From contig NZ_CABVHU010000004.1 in NCBI RefSeq assembly GCF_902497855.1, forward strand, positions 62,001 to 126,000: 64,000 nucleotides of DNA, given 5' to 3'. Each line of letters begins with the position of its first letter. Position 1 is the first letter of the stretch. The notes beneath the pieces are model-generated. The model saw nothing but the letters and a program-made list of their open reading frames with translations. It was not told the origin of the DNA and made no database searches. This document shows positions 9,397 through 17,325 of this stretch, piece after piece. The stretch is from Pseudomonas fluorescens (GTDB taxonomy: Bacteria; Pseudomonadota; Gammaproteobacteria; Pseudomonadales; Pseudomonadaceae). Made by a program: the position numbers and the translations under genes.

Positions 9397-9590
9397 GCAA
9401 GACTGGCGATGGCTTCATCGAAACGGTCAATGCCGTGCGTCCGCTGAGCGGTGGACGCCATGACCTGATGGAACTGTTGCAGCGAAGTGGCCGTCAATCG
9501 AGGGAAAGGTCACCGTCCGCATGCCGAGGGCAAACCGAAGCGTGGCGGGCCGTTATCCTGCGAGTCATCTGCCGGAGGGTTTGTTCATGA
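9393..9590 (+). CDS. Possible 65-residue ORF coupled to both neighbours (doubtful)
   Basis: The ATG at 9393 overlaps the adaptor's stop as ATGA, with GGAGAG upstream. Its own stop overlaps the next start (9587) in the same ATGA way. The first ~35 residues (MSKTGDGFIETVNAVRPLSG) look coding; the rest is arginine- and cysteine-rich and looks like untranslated sequence. It may be the head of a decayed gene or a small coupling peptide. No family is recognised. Confidence 0.25.
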   Translation: MSKTGDGFIETVNAVRPLSGGRHDLMELLQRSGRQSRERSPSACRGQTEAWRAVILRVICRRVCS

Positions 9591-12500
9591 GGATCGCCCA
9601 GATCGCGCCGCTCGCCGAGCGTTGCCCGCCCCATCTGTACGGAGGCATCGAGCGCATCGTGTCGTATCTGACCGAAGAGCTGGTCCGGCAGGGGCATGAT
9701 GTCACGCTCTTCGCCAGCGGCGATTCGCAAACCTCGGCACGCCTGGCGTCCGGATCGCGGCAGGCGCTCAGGCTCGATCCTGATGTGAAGGATACGATCC
9801 CGCATCATATCCTGATGCTGGACCAGGTCATCAGGCAGGCAGATCAATTCGACATCATCCACTTTCATGTCGATATCTTTCATTTTCCGCTGATCCGCCA
9901 TCTGGCTGGGCACAGTGTGACCACGCTGCACGGACGGCTGGATGTCGCCGACTATCAATCGTTTTACGGGCACTTTCCCGAGGTGCCACTCGTCTCGATA
10001 TCCAAGGCGCAACGGCTGCCGTTGATCGGCAACGTCAATTGGGTGGGCAATGTCTATCATGGCATCCCGGCTGATCTTCTGCCGTTCAATCCGCAGCCCA
10101 AAGGTGATTACCTGGCCTTTCTTGGGCGCATTTCCCCCGAGAAACGTCCGGACCGGGCGATAAAGATTGCATCGATGGCCGGCCTGCCCTTAAAGATCGC
10201 AGCGAAGGTGGACAAGGCGGACCAGGCTTATTGGGACAATGTCATCGCGCCGCTGATCGCGACCCACCCCAACATCGAATTTCTCGGCGAAATCGACGAG
10301 TGCCAAAAATCGGACTTCCTCGGTAACGCCAAGGCGCTGCTGTTTCCCATCGACTGGCCTGAGCCTTTCGGCCTGGTCATGATCGAATCCATGGCCTGTG
10401 GCACGCCGGTCATCGCGTTTCGTCATGGCGCGGTGCCGGAAGTGATCGACGACGGCGTGTCCGGCTACATCGTCGACGACATGGAAGGCGCATTGAAAGC
10501 CGTGCAGCGCCTGGGCGAACTGGACCGGGGCAGGGTGCGGGCCGCGTTCGAGCAACGGTTCACGGTCGAACACATGACCGAGCACTATCTGGACCTGTAT
10601 CGCCATCTGACGGCAGGCAACGGCGTCGCGCAACCGGGCAGTACATTCGATATTCCGGCGTCCGCGTCGTTGCAGGAAATGCGCCTGCGCACGCTCAAAC
10701 ACAACGACACGTTCGGCGTATTCGATCCCAATGGCGACGTGTTGGTGACAGAGGACAGCCCACAGGGACTGTTTCATACCGACACCCGGCACCTGTCGGG
10801 ACTCTACCTGACGATCAATGGCGCGCGCCCGCTGCTGCTCAGTTCGACACTGCGTGACGACAATACAATGCTCACCTGCGACCTGACCAATCCGGACCTG
10901 GTCGATGCCAAGGGCAAACGAGTCCTGCATCACGACTTGATTCATCTGCGCCGCTCGCGTTTTTTATGGGACGGGGCCTGCTGCGAACGCATCACCCTGC
11001 GCAATTTCGACGAGTACCCGCAACGCCTGCAGTTGCGCATCCAATTCGTGGCCGACTTCAAGGACCTCTTCGAAGTTCGCGGCGCCCGCCGCTCGCAGCG
11101 CGGAGAAACCCACCGGGCGGAGATTGCCAACGAACAGGTGCTGTTGTCTTACACCGGTCTGGACCATAAGCGGCGCACCACCCGGTTGCGCTTCGATCCG
11201 GTGCCGGCCAGCCTGACGTGTGACCAGGCGCTGTTCGAGGTGGAGTTGGCGCCAGGGCAGATCCAGTCGTTCTTCATGGACATCAATTGCGGGGTACAGA
11301 ACCCGCCTTATTCGGTGCGTCACGGGTTTTTCGTGTCGTTGCGTGACGCCCGTCGTCAGTCGCGGGCGTTCTTTGCCCGTGCGGCCTCTGTCACCACCTC
11401 TCATGACGTGTTCAACGAAGCGGTAAACCGCAGCATCGCGGACCTGAACATGCTGATGAGCAACACACCCCATGGCCTGTACCCGTACGCGGGCATCCCC
11501 TGGTTCAGCACGGTATTCGGACGTGATTCCTTGATTACCGCGTTGCAAATGCTCTGGATCGATCCCGGGATCGCCTGCGGCGTGCTGAGGTACCTGGCCG
11601 CCAATCAAGCGATCAGCGTCGACCCCGCCGCCGATGCCGAGCCCGGGAAAATCCTGCATGAGGTTCGCCTGGGGGAAATGGCCGAACTCGGTGAAGTGCC
11701 CTTCAGGCGTTACTACGGCAGCATCGACTCCACGCCGCTGTTCATCATGTTGGCCGCCGCCTACCTTGAGCGCACACAGGACCTGGAGACCTTGCGCGAG
11801 CTGTGGCCAAACATTGAGGCCGGACTGGACTGGATCGATCAATACGGTGATCGCGATGGTGACGGCTTCGTCGAATATGGCCGGCAATCAAGCGAAGGCT
11901 TGATCAATCAGGGCTGGAAGGACAGCCACGACTCGGTGTTTCACGCGGACGGGCGCCTGGCCGTGGGCCCGATTGCGATTGTCGAGGTTCAGGCCTACGT
12001 CTATGGCGCCTGGAACGGTGCGGCACAAATTGCTCGCCGCTTGGGCGATTCAGACCGGGCGCAAGGCCTCAAAGAGAAAGCCCGGCACCTGCGGCAACGG
12101 TTCGATGCGCAGTTTTTCGACGAAGAATTGGGCACCTATGTCCTGGCGCTGGACGGGGACAAAATGCCTTGCCGGGTCAAGGCTTCCAATGCCGGCCATG
12201 CCCTGTTCGCCGGCATCGCGCTACCTGAGCGCGCGCCATTAGTGGTGGCCGCGTTGATGGACCGTTCATCTTTTACAGGATGGGGGGTGCGCACGCTGGC
12301 CTCTTCGGAGGCCCGCTATAACCCGATGAGTTACCACAACGGTTCCGTGTGGCCCCATGACAACGCGCTGATCGCGGCCGGATTTGCCCGCTACGGTTAC
12401 CGGCAGGAAGCGGCGCGGATTTTCGAGGGCCTGTTTGCCGCGTCAACTTACATCGATCTGCGCCGTCTGCCTGAATTGTTTTGCGGCTTCCGCCGGCAGC

Positions 12501-12787
12501 GCAACCAGGGCCCGACCTTTTACCCGGTGGCCTGCTCGCCCCAAGCCTGGGCAGCCGCGGCGCCGCTGTCATTGATTCAATCTTGCCTGGGCCTGAACTT
12601 CAATCCGAAGAAACGCACCATCATGTTCGATGAGCCGGTCATGCCAGCCTTTCTGAACACCATCGCCCTCAGTCGTCTGGCCATCGGGGCAGAGTCGGCT
12701 GATGTGATGCTCAGGCGCGCAGGGGAGAACGTCATGGTCGAAGTGCTCAATCGCCAGAGCGGAGTACGGATCATGAGCACCAGTTAG
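9587..12787 (+). CDS. GT4 glycosyltransferase fused to amylo-alpha-1,6-glucosidase (glycogen-debranching-like) protein
   Basis: A 1066-residue cytoplasmic protein starting at an ATG with GGAGGG upstream (about 9574). Residues 1-350 are a GT4 transferase of GT-B fold: GGIERIVSYLTEEL, FLGRISPEKRPDRAI, and the nucleotide-sugar motif EPFGLVMIESMACGTPV. From about 365 comes a debranching-enzyme N-terminal domain (HNDTFGVFDPNGDVL, GLFHTDTRHLSGLYL). From about 620 to the end is an (alpha/alpha)6 barrel with PWFSTVFGRDSLITALQML, GWKDSHDSVFH and NPMSYHNGSVWPHDNAL, as in GDE/MGH-type glucosidases. The two activities are usually separate adjacent genes, so the fusion is notable. No signal peptide is seen, so it probably handles an intracellular alpha-glucan or oligosaccharide; a link to the upstream operon rests on proximity. 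Confidence 0.82.
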   Translation: MRIAQIAPLAERCPPHLYGGIERIVSYLTEELVRQGHDVTLFASGDSQTSARLASGSRQALRLDPDVKDTIPHHILMLDQVIRQADQFDIIHFHVDIFHFPLIRHLAGHSVTTLHGRLDVADYQSFYGHFPEVPLVSISKAQRLPLIGNVNWVGNVYHGIPADLLPFNPQPKGDYLAFLGRISPEKRPDRAIKIASMAGLPLKIAAKVDKADQAYWDNVIAPLIATHPNIEFLGEIDECQKSDFLGNAKALLFPIDWPEPFGLVMIESMACGTPVIAFRHGAVPEVIDDGVSGYIVDDMEGALKAVQRLGELDRGRVRAAFEQRFTVEHMTEHYLDLYRHLTAGNGVAQPGSTFDIPASASLQEMRLRTLKHNDTFGVFDPNGDVLVTEDSPQGLFHTDTRHLSGLYLTINGARPLLLSSTLRDDNTMLTCDLTNPDLVDAKGKRVLHHDLIHLRRSRFLWDGACCERITLRNFDEYPQRLQLRIQFVADFKDLFEVRGARRSQRGETHRAEIANEQVLLSYTGLDHKRRTTRLRFDPVPASLTCDQALFEVELAPGQIQSFFMDINCGVQNPPYSVRHGFFVSLRDARRQSRAFFARAASVTTSHDVFNEAVNRSIADLNMLMSNTPHGLYPYAGIPWFSTVFGRDSLITALQMLWIDPGIACGVLRYLAANQAISVDPAADAEPGKILHEVRLGEMAELGEVPFRRYYGSIDSTPLFIMLAAAYLERTQDLETLRELWPNIEAGLDWIDQYGDRDGDGFVEYGRQSSEGLINQGWKDSHDSVFHADGRLAVGPIAIVEVQAYVYGAWNGAAQIARRLGDSDRAQGLKEKARHLRQRFDAQFFDEELGTYVLALDGDKMPCRVKASNAGHALFAGIALPERAPLVVAALMDRSSFTGWGVRTLASSEARYNPMSYHNGSVWPHDNALIAAGFARYGYRQEAARIFEGLFAASTYIDLRRLPELFCGFRRQRNQGPTFYPVACSPQAWAAAAPLSLIQSCLGLNFNPKKRTIMFDEPVMPAFLNTIALSRLAIGAESADVMLRRAGENVMVEVLNRQSGVRIMSTS

Positions 12788-13041
12788 TAGCGCATGGCAG
12801 CCGAATGCCGAGTCAGTTCGGCGTCCAGCAGATGCTCGACCAGCACGTCATTCAAGAAGCGGAACTGATCGTTGAGCCCGATCACTTCGTTGTTGAAGTG
12901 ATGCGTGGCGGCCGGCATCAGCAAGGCCTCGAAGTCCTGGTCGAACACCAGCGACAGTTCTTTGCGCGAGACGACTTGCTGGGCGTAATAGTTGTTGCCG
13001 AACACCGGAAAACTCACGGCCAGGGTGACGGAGTGGATCAT
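12784..13041 (-). CDS. Small hypothetical protein (85 aa)
   Basis: The ATG at 13041 has GAGGAG seven bases upstream, and the protein MIHSVTLAVSFPVFGNNYYA continues with an acidic helical body ending NDVLVEHLLDAELTRH. No family is recognised. The start overlaps the stop of the 30-residue gene at 13038 as ATGA, so they are co-translated. Its stop overlaps the 3' end of the debranching fusion gene by 4 bp, convergently. Confidence 0.6.
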   Translation of the reverse strand: MIHSVTLAVSFPVFGNNYYAQQVVSRKELSLVFDQDFEALLMPAATHHFNNEVIGLNDQFRFLNDVLVEHLLDAELTRHSAAMRY

Positions 13042-13130
13042 GACGTGCGCTCCTCGGACAGGACATACCAGGAAAAAATGCTCAGGGTGACGGCCGTCAG
13101 GGCCAGGCAGGTCAGGAGATGGATGATCAT
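13038..13130 (-). CDS. 30-residue single-span membrane peptide
   Basis: The sequence ATG-to-TGA encodes MIIHLLTCLALTAVTLSIFS followed by WYVLSEERTS: one hydrophobic helix with a short charged tail. A strong GGAGGGG ribosome site lies just upstream (about 13136-13142 on the complement), and the stop overlaps the next gene's ATG. The ribosome site and coupling argue that it is real despite its size. Function unknown. Confidence 0.55.
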   Translation of the reverse strand: MIIHLLTCLALTAVTLSIFSWYVLSEERTS

Positions 13131-13263
13131 GATGTGCCCCTCCGGTTCGGGGTTTGGTGTTGGGGGTGAGATTGATCCTACGCTGACGGGTTTTTAGCGG
13201 AAGGCATTCGTGGCGATGGTGGATATCGATGTGAATGATGGTCGGGTTTTGTGGTGTTTTTGA

Positions 13264-13375
13264 GGGCCTCTTCGCGAGCAGGCTCGCTCCCACAGTGGAT
13301 TTGTGGTGGGACACTGTTTCGTGAACGACACACCCCCCTGTGGGAGCGAGCCTGCTCGCGAAGAGGCCTCACGCC
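13264..13375. repeat. Inverted pair of REP elements (GTGGGAGCGAGCCTGCTCGC type)
   Basis: The core TTCGCGAGCAGGCTCGCTCC (about 13266) is followed by its inverted copy (13341-13367), with about 55 bp between. This is the paired-REP (REPIN) arrangement typical of Pseudomonas. The 353-bp gap 13131-13483 otherwise contains only the promoter regions of the flanking genes. Confidence 0.8.
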
Positions 13376-13483
13376 CCGCCACAACATCCAGACGAATGGC
13401 CAATCACTGCCACCTATACTCAAATCAGAAGGCTTCCAATCCCCAAACATCCTGTTCGGGGGAGACTGTAGGACACCAAGATC

Positions 13484-14554
13484 TTGAACCTGCGTTCGCT
13501 GATCGTCGCCGTGCTGGTGGTGTTGGCGGGGTGCGTCACGCCTGCGCGCGCGCCAGTGCCAGCCCCGCCGCCGGTGGTCATATCCCAGAGCACCTGGCAG
13601 CAGGTGGACCGGGAGATCGTTGCGGCGTCGCAATCGGCCACCGAGCAGGCCAAGATCTACTCGCGCGGTGCCATGGATTACTGGCGGACCCGGGTCTATC
13701 AACTGACCGAAGAGAACTTCATCCCCTGGTTCAGCAGTTACTGGACCCAGGAATGGCTATCGATGAAGGTCAGTTGGTACAGCCTCAGCGCCCAGGGCGA
13801 GCAGGATGCCTCTGCCAAGCGCCTGGCCGCCTATCTGCTGGAGCAATACCAGCAGCGGGTGCTCGCGCCGGTCGCGGTGGAAATCGATCCCGACCAGATT
13901 CTCAGCCTGGCTATGGCGTTCTACGTGGACATACTCCAGGAAGAGCTGCAGCGTATCTCCCAGCGTCACGGGGTGCCGATGGCCCAGCTCAATGGCCGTA
14001 TCCAGAAGATCCCAGCCATCGCCCTGGGACCGCCCACGGCACGGAACGCCTCGCTTTACCAGGTGGTGAATACCCAGCCGCTGAATACCTTGCCGGCCTA
14101 TGCGGCGCTGATCGACAAGATCCACAAGGCGGGCGGCGACAAGGGGGTGGAAAATACCGACACCGCCATGGCGCCGGTAGCCAGGCGTGCGAGCAAACGG
14201 ATCGAAGCCGAAATGGCCCCGCGGGGAGCGGCCAGTGCCGTGGCCGCGGCGGCGGGGAAACTGGCCGGGGCGTTGATTTCCGTGGGGGTGGCGGGCGTAC
14301 GGGCGATCATTCAGGCCAACGACCGGCCCGACAGCGAAGCGCTGATTCGCAGCAGCCTGGGCAATACGTTCGACAAGGCTTGGGTGAAGCTGGTGCAAAA
14401 CCCGACGACCGGCGTGATGGCGGGGACGCTGTACATGGCGGCGCAGATCGAAGGCAACCTGGCGAGCAGCGCCGAAATACCGTCGGTCAGTTCGGGCAGC
14501 GGATCGGTCGATTGGACCGCGACCCAGTCGACTAACCAGCAGATGGCCCCATGA
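13484..14554 (+). CDS. Lipoprotein of unknown function (356 aa)
   Basis: The reading frame begins at a TTG (13484). Residues 1-17 form a type II signal peptide with lipobox LAGC, followed by a proline/alanine spacer (VTPARAPVPAPPPVV). The mature part is largely helical and contains an aromatic stretch (FIPWFSSYWTQEWLSMKVSW) and a late Ala/Gly-rich hydrophobic segment (AAAAGKLAGALISVGVAGVR) that may insert into or contact membrane. I do not recognise a family. It should be anchored in the inner or outer membrane facing the periplasm. It stands alone; the next gene starts 16 bp later and could be co-transcribed. Confidence 0.7.
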   Translation: MNLRSLIVAVLVVLAGCVTPARAPVPAPPPVVISQSTWQQVDREIVAASQSATEQAKIYSRGAMDYWRTRVYQLTEENFIPWFSSYWTQEWLSMKVSWYSLSAQGEQDASAKRLAAYLLEQYQQRVLAPVAVEIDPDQILSLAMAFYVDILQEELQRISQRHGVPMAQLNGRIQKIPAIALGPPTARNASLYQVVNTQPLNTLPAYAALIDKIHKAGGDKGVENTDTAMAPVARRASKRIEAEMAPRGAASAVAAAAGKLAGALISVGVAGVRAIIQANDRPDSEALIRSSLGNTFDKAWVKLVQNPTTGVMAGTLYMAAQIEGNLASSAEIPSVSSGSGSVDWTATQSTNQQMAP

Positions 14555-14570
14555 CCCAAGGAGAACGACC

Positions 14571-14924
14571 ATGTCCTACGTAGATGGCTTTGTGATCGCT
14601 GTACCCACCGCCAATCGCGAGCAATTCAAGAAACACGCCGAGTCCGCCGCCGCCGTGTTCATCGAGAACGGGGCGCTCAGCCTTGCCGAATGCTGGGGCG
14701 ACGATGTGCCTGATGGCAAGGTGACGTCATTTCCCATGGCGGTAAAGCTCAAGGACGACGAAACCGTGGTGTTTTCCTGGATCGTCTGGCCCGACAAGGC
14801 CACCCGGGACAAGGGCATGGAAAAACTCATGGCCGATCCGCGTCTGCAGCCCGACGTCAACCCGATGCCGTTCGATGGCCAGCGCATGATCTTCGGCGGT
14901 TTCGACATGCTCGTGAAGGCTTGA
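14571..14924 (+). CDS. DUF1428 family protein (YbaA-like)
   Basis: A 117-residue protein opening MSYVDGFVIAVPTANRE and containing ECWGDDVPDGKVTSFPMAV and FSWIVWPDKATRDKGMEKLM, the recognisable core of the DUF1428 family, a ferredoxin-like (dimeric alpha-beta barrel-type) cytoplasmic protein. No reaction is established for the family. CAAGGAGAACGACC precedes the ATG. Confidence 0.88.
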   Translation: MSYVDGFVIAVPTANREQFKKHAESAAAVFIENGALSLAECWGDDVPDGKVTSFPMAVKLKDDETVVFSWIVWPDKATRDKGMEKLMADPRLQPDVNPMPFDGQRMIFGGFDMLVKA

Positions 14925-14931
14925 TACCACG

Positions 14932-14963
14932 GCAGGATCACTCCGGCGTCGGGGTGATCCTGC
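14932..14963. terminator. Bidirectional hairpin between convergent genes
   Basis: GCAGGATCAC (14932-14941) pairs with GTGATCCTGC (14954-14963) around a short loop. It lies between the DUF1428 gene and the convergent gene at 14938, overlapping the latter's last codons. The T-tract is weak. Confidence 0.45.
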
Positions 14964-15132
14964 AACTCTTGCGTTGACGAATCTCGCTGTCCGAGGGCCG
15001 CTCCCTGACAAACTCGAAGCGCGGCTCACCTTCGTTGTAATGGACCAGCCAGCCCCATTCCAGCTCGGTTTCATCCTGACCGGGTTTCGGTGGCTCGGCC
15101 CACCATGGCTCCTTGCTGATGATTTCTCGCAT
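14938..15132 (-). CDS. Small hypothetical protein (64 aa)
   Basis: The start at 15132 (MREIISKEPWWAEPPKPGQ) is chosen because GGAGGG stands seven bases upstream on the complement; an in-frame start 27 bases further up lacks one. The protein is acidic and aromatic (ETELEWGWLVHYNEGEPRFE) with a basic tail. Family not recognised. It is divergent from thpR. Confidence 0.55.
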   Translation of the reverse strand: MREIISKEPWWAEPPKPGQDETELEWGWLVHYNEGEPRFEFVRERPSDSEIRQRKSCRITPTPE

Positions 15133-15192
15133 GGCCCCCTCCAGTTGAATCCTGTGCATGAACTATAACTTGGATGTCAGGAGGTGCCACGC

Positions 15193-15732
15193 ATGAGCGA
15201 CGAATCCCACGAGCCGTTGAAACGACTGTTTTTTGCCCTGGACTGCGCGCCTGCCCAGCGCAAGGCGATTGCCCAGTGGCGCAGTGATCTTCAACTCAGG
15301 AACGGACGCCCGGTGCCGGTGGAAAACTTTCACCTGACGCTGTTGTTTCTGGGCGCGGTCGGCGTGGCCCGGATTGGCGAAATCTGTACGGCCGCCGCGA
15401 AGGTCCGAAAACCGGGCGTGCCATTGCGGGTTCTGCTGGATCGTCTGGAGGTCTGGCGCAGGGCAGGGGTGTTGGTGCTGGCGCCTGAGCAGGCACCGCC
15501 TGCGTTATTGCGCCTGGTGTATGCGCTGGAACAGGCGATGCTGCCGTTCCGGATGGAAGATGCCCCGAAGGAATTTCGCCCCCACCTGACCTTGATGCGC
15601 GACTATCGGATGCCGGTGCCTGAGTCCGGGACTCCACCCGAGTTCTTTTTGCGGGCGGAATACTTCACCTTGTTCGAATCCCATAAAGGGCGCTATCGGG
15701 CACTGGCGCAATGGCCGCTGGGTCCGACCTAG
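15193..15732 (+). CDS. thpR: RNA 2',3'-cyclic phosphodiesterase (2H phosphoesterase)
   Basis: A 179-residue protein of the 2'-5' RNA ligase/LigT family. Both catalytic HxT motifs are visible, FHLTLLFLG near residue 47 and PHLTLMRD near residue 137, and RLFFALDC opens the fold. The family hydrolyses 2',3'-cyclic phosphate RNA ends in the cytoplasm and can ligate 2'-5' linkages in vitro. CAGGAGGTG (15178-15186) sets the ATG at 15193. It is a single gene. Confidence 0.87.
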   Translation: MSDESHEPLKRLFFALDCAPAQRKAIAQWRSDLQLRNGRPVPVENFHLTLLFLGAVGVARIGEICTAAAKVRKPGVPLRVLLDRLEVWRRAGVLVLAPEQAPPALLRLVYALEQAMLPFRMEDAPKEFRPHLTLMRDYRMPVPESGTPPEFFLRAEYFTLFESHKGRYRALAQWPLGPT

Positions 15733-15740
15733 CACACACA

Positions 15741-15762
15741 AAAAAAGGCGCCCGAGGGCGCC
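15741..15762 (-). terminator. Rho-independent terminator of the polyamine ABC locus
   Basis: GGCGCCC/GGGCGCC (15747-15762) forms a tight stem. On the minus strand it is followed by seven T, so it ends transcripts coming from the gene at 16010 rather than from thpR. Confidence 0.75.
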
Positions 15763-15883
15763 AAACTTCACCTTAACCGAGGAAGCCAGGTGAGGCCGTT
15801 CGTCAGAGAGGAGGGCAGCGGTGGTAAGGCGCTGCGTGAACGGAAAAAGGAAAATGCTGAACTCTTTGTTGTGATCGTTCCCA

Positions 15884-15986
15884 CGCTCTGCGTGGGAATG
15901 CCTCCACGGACGCTCCGCGTTCGGCTCTGCAAGGGACGCGGAGCGACCCGGGCTGCATTCCCACGCGGAGCGTAGGAACGATCGGT
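15884..15986. repeat. Imperfect inverted repeat of GTTCCCACGC type
   Basis: GTTCCCACGCTCTGCGTGGGA (about 15889) returns inverted as TTCCCACGCGGAGCGTAGGAAC near 15957, with a second internal palindrome (GACGCTCCGCG / CGCGGAGCG). This is a different intergenic element from the GTAGGAGC REPs elsewhere in the window. Confidence 0.65.
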
Positions 15987-16009
15987 ATACAGCAGAGAGA
16001 CCAAGTGAA

Positions 16010-17107
16010 TTACTGACCGAGCTTCACCCGCGTCCACCCCCGGGTCATCACCCGCTGCACGCCAATCGGCATATCCGGAATCGCATACAAGGTCGCCATC
16101 ACCGCCTGCGACGGATACGACCCCGGATCATCCCGAATCGCCTCATCCACCAAGGGCGTCGCCGCCGCGTTGGCATTGCTGTAGCCGATGTTGTTGGTGA
16201 TCTCGGCGATGATGTCCGGGCGCATCAGGAAGTTCATGAACAGGTAGGCGTTTTCCACGTTCGCCGCATCCCGCGGGATGGCGACCATGTCGTAGAAACT
16301 GCCGGCGCCCTCCTTCGGAATGCTGTAGTCGATTTTCACCTTGTCGCCGGCTTCCTGCGCGCGAGCCTTGGCTTGCAGCACGTCGCCCGAGTAACCGACG
16401 GCGACGCAAATGTTGCCGTTGGCCAGGTCCGAGATGTACTTCGACGAATGGAAGTACGCCACCGATGGCCGGATCTTCATGAACAGTGCTTCGGCTTCGG
16501 CGATCTGCGCCTTGTCCTGGGAATTGACCGGGTAGCCCAGGTAGTGCAGGGCGGCCGGGAGCATCTCGGTCGGTGAATCGAGGAAGCTGATGCCGCACGC
16601 TTTCAGCTTTTCCGCGTTTTCCGGTTTGAACAGCAAATCCCAGGAGTTGGTTGGCGCATTGGCACCCAGCACTTCCTTGACCTTGTCCGGGTTGAAGCCG
16701 ATGCCGATCGAACCCCACATGTACGGGAAGGCATGACCATTATCCGGGTCGCTGGCGGAGGCGTTTTTCAGCAGGACCGGGTTGAGGTTTTTCCAGTTGG
16801 GCAGCTTCGATTTGTCCAGTTCCTGATACACGCCGGCCTTTATCTGCTTGGCCAGGAAACTGTTGGACGGCACGACGATGTCGTAGCCGGATTTGCCGGC
16901 CAGCAGCCGCGCTTCCAGGGTTTCGTTACTGTCGAACACATCGTAGGTCACGCGGATGCCGGTCTCGTCTTCGAACTTCTTGACGGTGTCCGGGGCGATG
17001 TAGTCCGACCAGTTGTAGACGCGCAGTACCTTGTCATTGGCCTGGGCGCAGGTTGCGATTGCGCCCAATAAGGACAGTGTCAGCAGAGTCCTGCCAAACA
17101 TTTTCAT
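16010..17107 (-). CDS. potF: Polyamine ABC transporter periplasmic binding protein
   Basis: A 365-residue protein with a Sec signal peptide ([20 protein letters not shown], cut after AQA) and the PotD/PotF fold: [20 protein letters not shown], then [31 protein letters not shown] and [13 protein letters not shown]. The YNWSDY start and the SWDLLF segment are characteristic of putrescine/spermidine-binding proteins (PotF, SpuD, SpuE). It captures polyamines for the PotGHI importer encoded just upstream on the same strand. It lies last in the order G-H-I-F, separated from potI by a 209-bp REP-rich spacer, so its level may be set separately. Putrescine versus spermidine preference cannot be read from the sequence. 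Confidence 0.88.
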   Translation of the reverse strand: MKMFGRTLLTLSLLGAIATCAQANDKVLRVYNWSDYIAPDTVKKFEDETGIRVTYDVFDSNETLEARLLAGKSGYDIVVPSNSFLAKQIKAGVYQELDKSKLPNWKNLNPVLLKNASASDPDNGHAFPYMWGSIGIGFNPDKVKEVLGANAPTNSWDLLFKPENAEKLKACGISFLDSPTEMLPAALHYLGYPVNSQDKAQIAEAEALFMKIRPSVAYFHSSKYISDLANGNICVAVGYSGDVLQAKARAQEAGDKVKIDYSIPKEGAGSFYDMVAIPRDAANVENAYLFMNFLMRPDIIAEITNNIGYSNANAAATPLVDEAIRDDPGSYPSQAVMATLYAIPDMPIGVQRVMTRGWTRVKLGQ

Positions 17108-17152
17108 CGGTACAACTCCATTTCTTTTTTATTCAAAAATCACACACGCCCA

Positions 17153-17325
17153 CTGTAGGAGCGAGCTTGCTCGCGATGGACGTTAACGATGACGCGGGCT
17201 GCCTGGAAGTACGCGGCTCCCTGTAGGAGCGAGCTTGCTCGCGATGGACGTTAACGATGACGCGGGCTGCCTGGAAGTACGCGGCGCCCTGGAGTCCATC
17301 GCGAGCAAGCTCGCTCCTACACGGT
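17153..17325. repeat. Tandem plus inverted REP cluster between potI and potF
   Basis: A ~69-bp unit (GTAGGAGCGAGCTTGCTCGC followed by a GATGGACGTTAACGATGACG spacer) occurs twice in tandem, starting about 17155 and 17223. An inverted REP closes the cluster (about 17296-17322) and reaches the last codons of potI. Hairpins here could protect or attenuate the polycistronic message. Confidence 0.85.

Noticed and set aside
13484..14554. Lipoprotein as a T6SS TssJ homologue
   Set aside because: It is far longer than TssJ and no T6SS structural genes are near; only the lipobox is shared.
15790..15975. 61-codon ORF in the thpR-potF gap
   Set aside because: It is made largely of the GTTCCCACGC inverted repeat and has no ribosome site.
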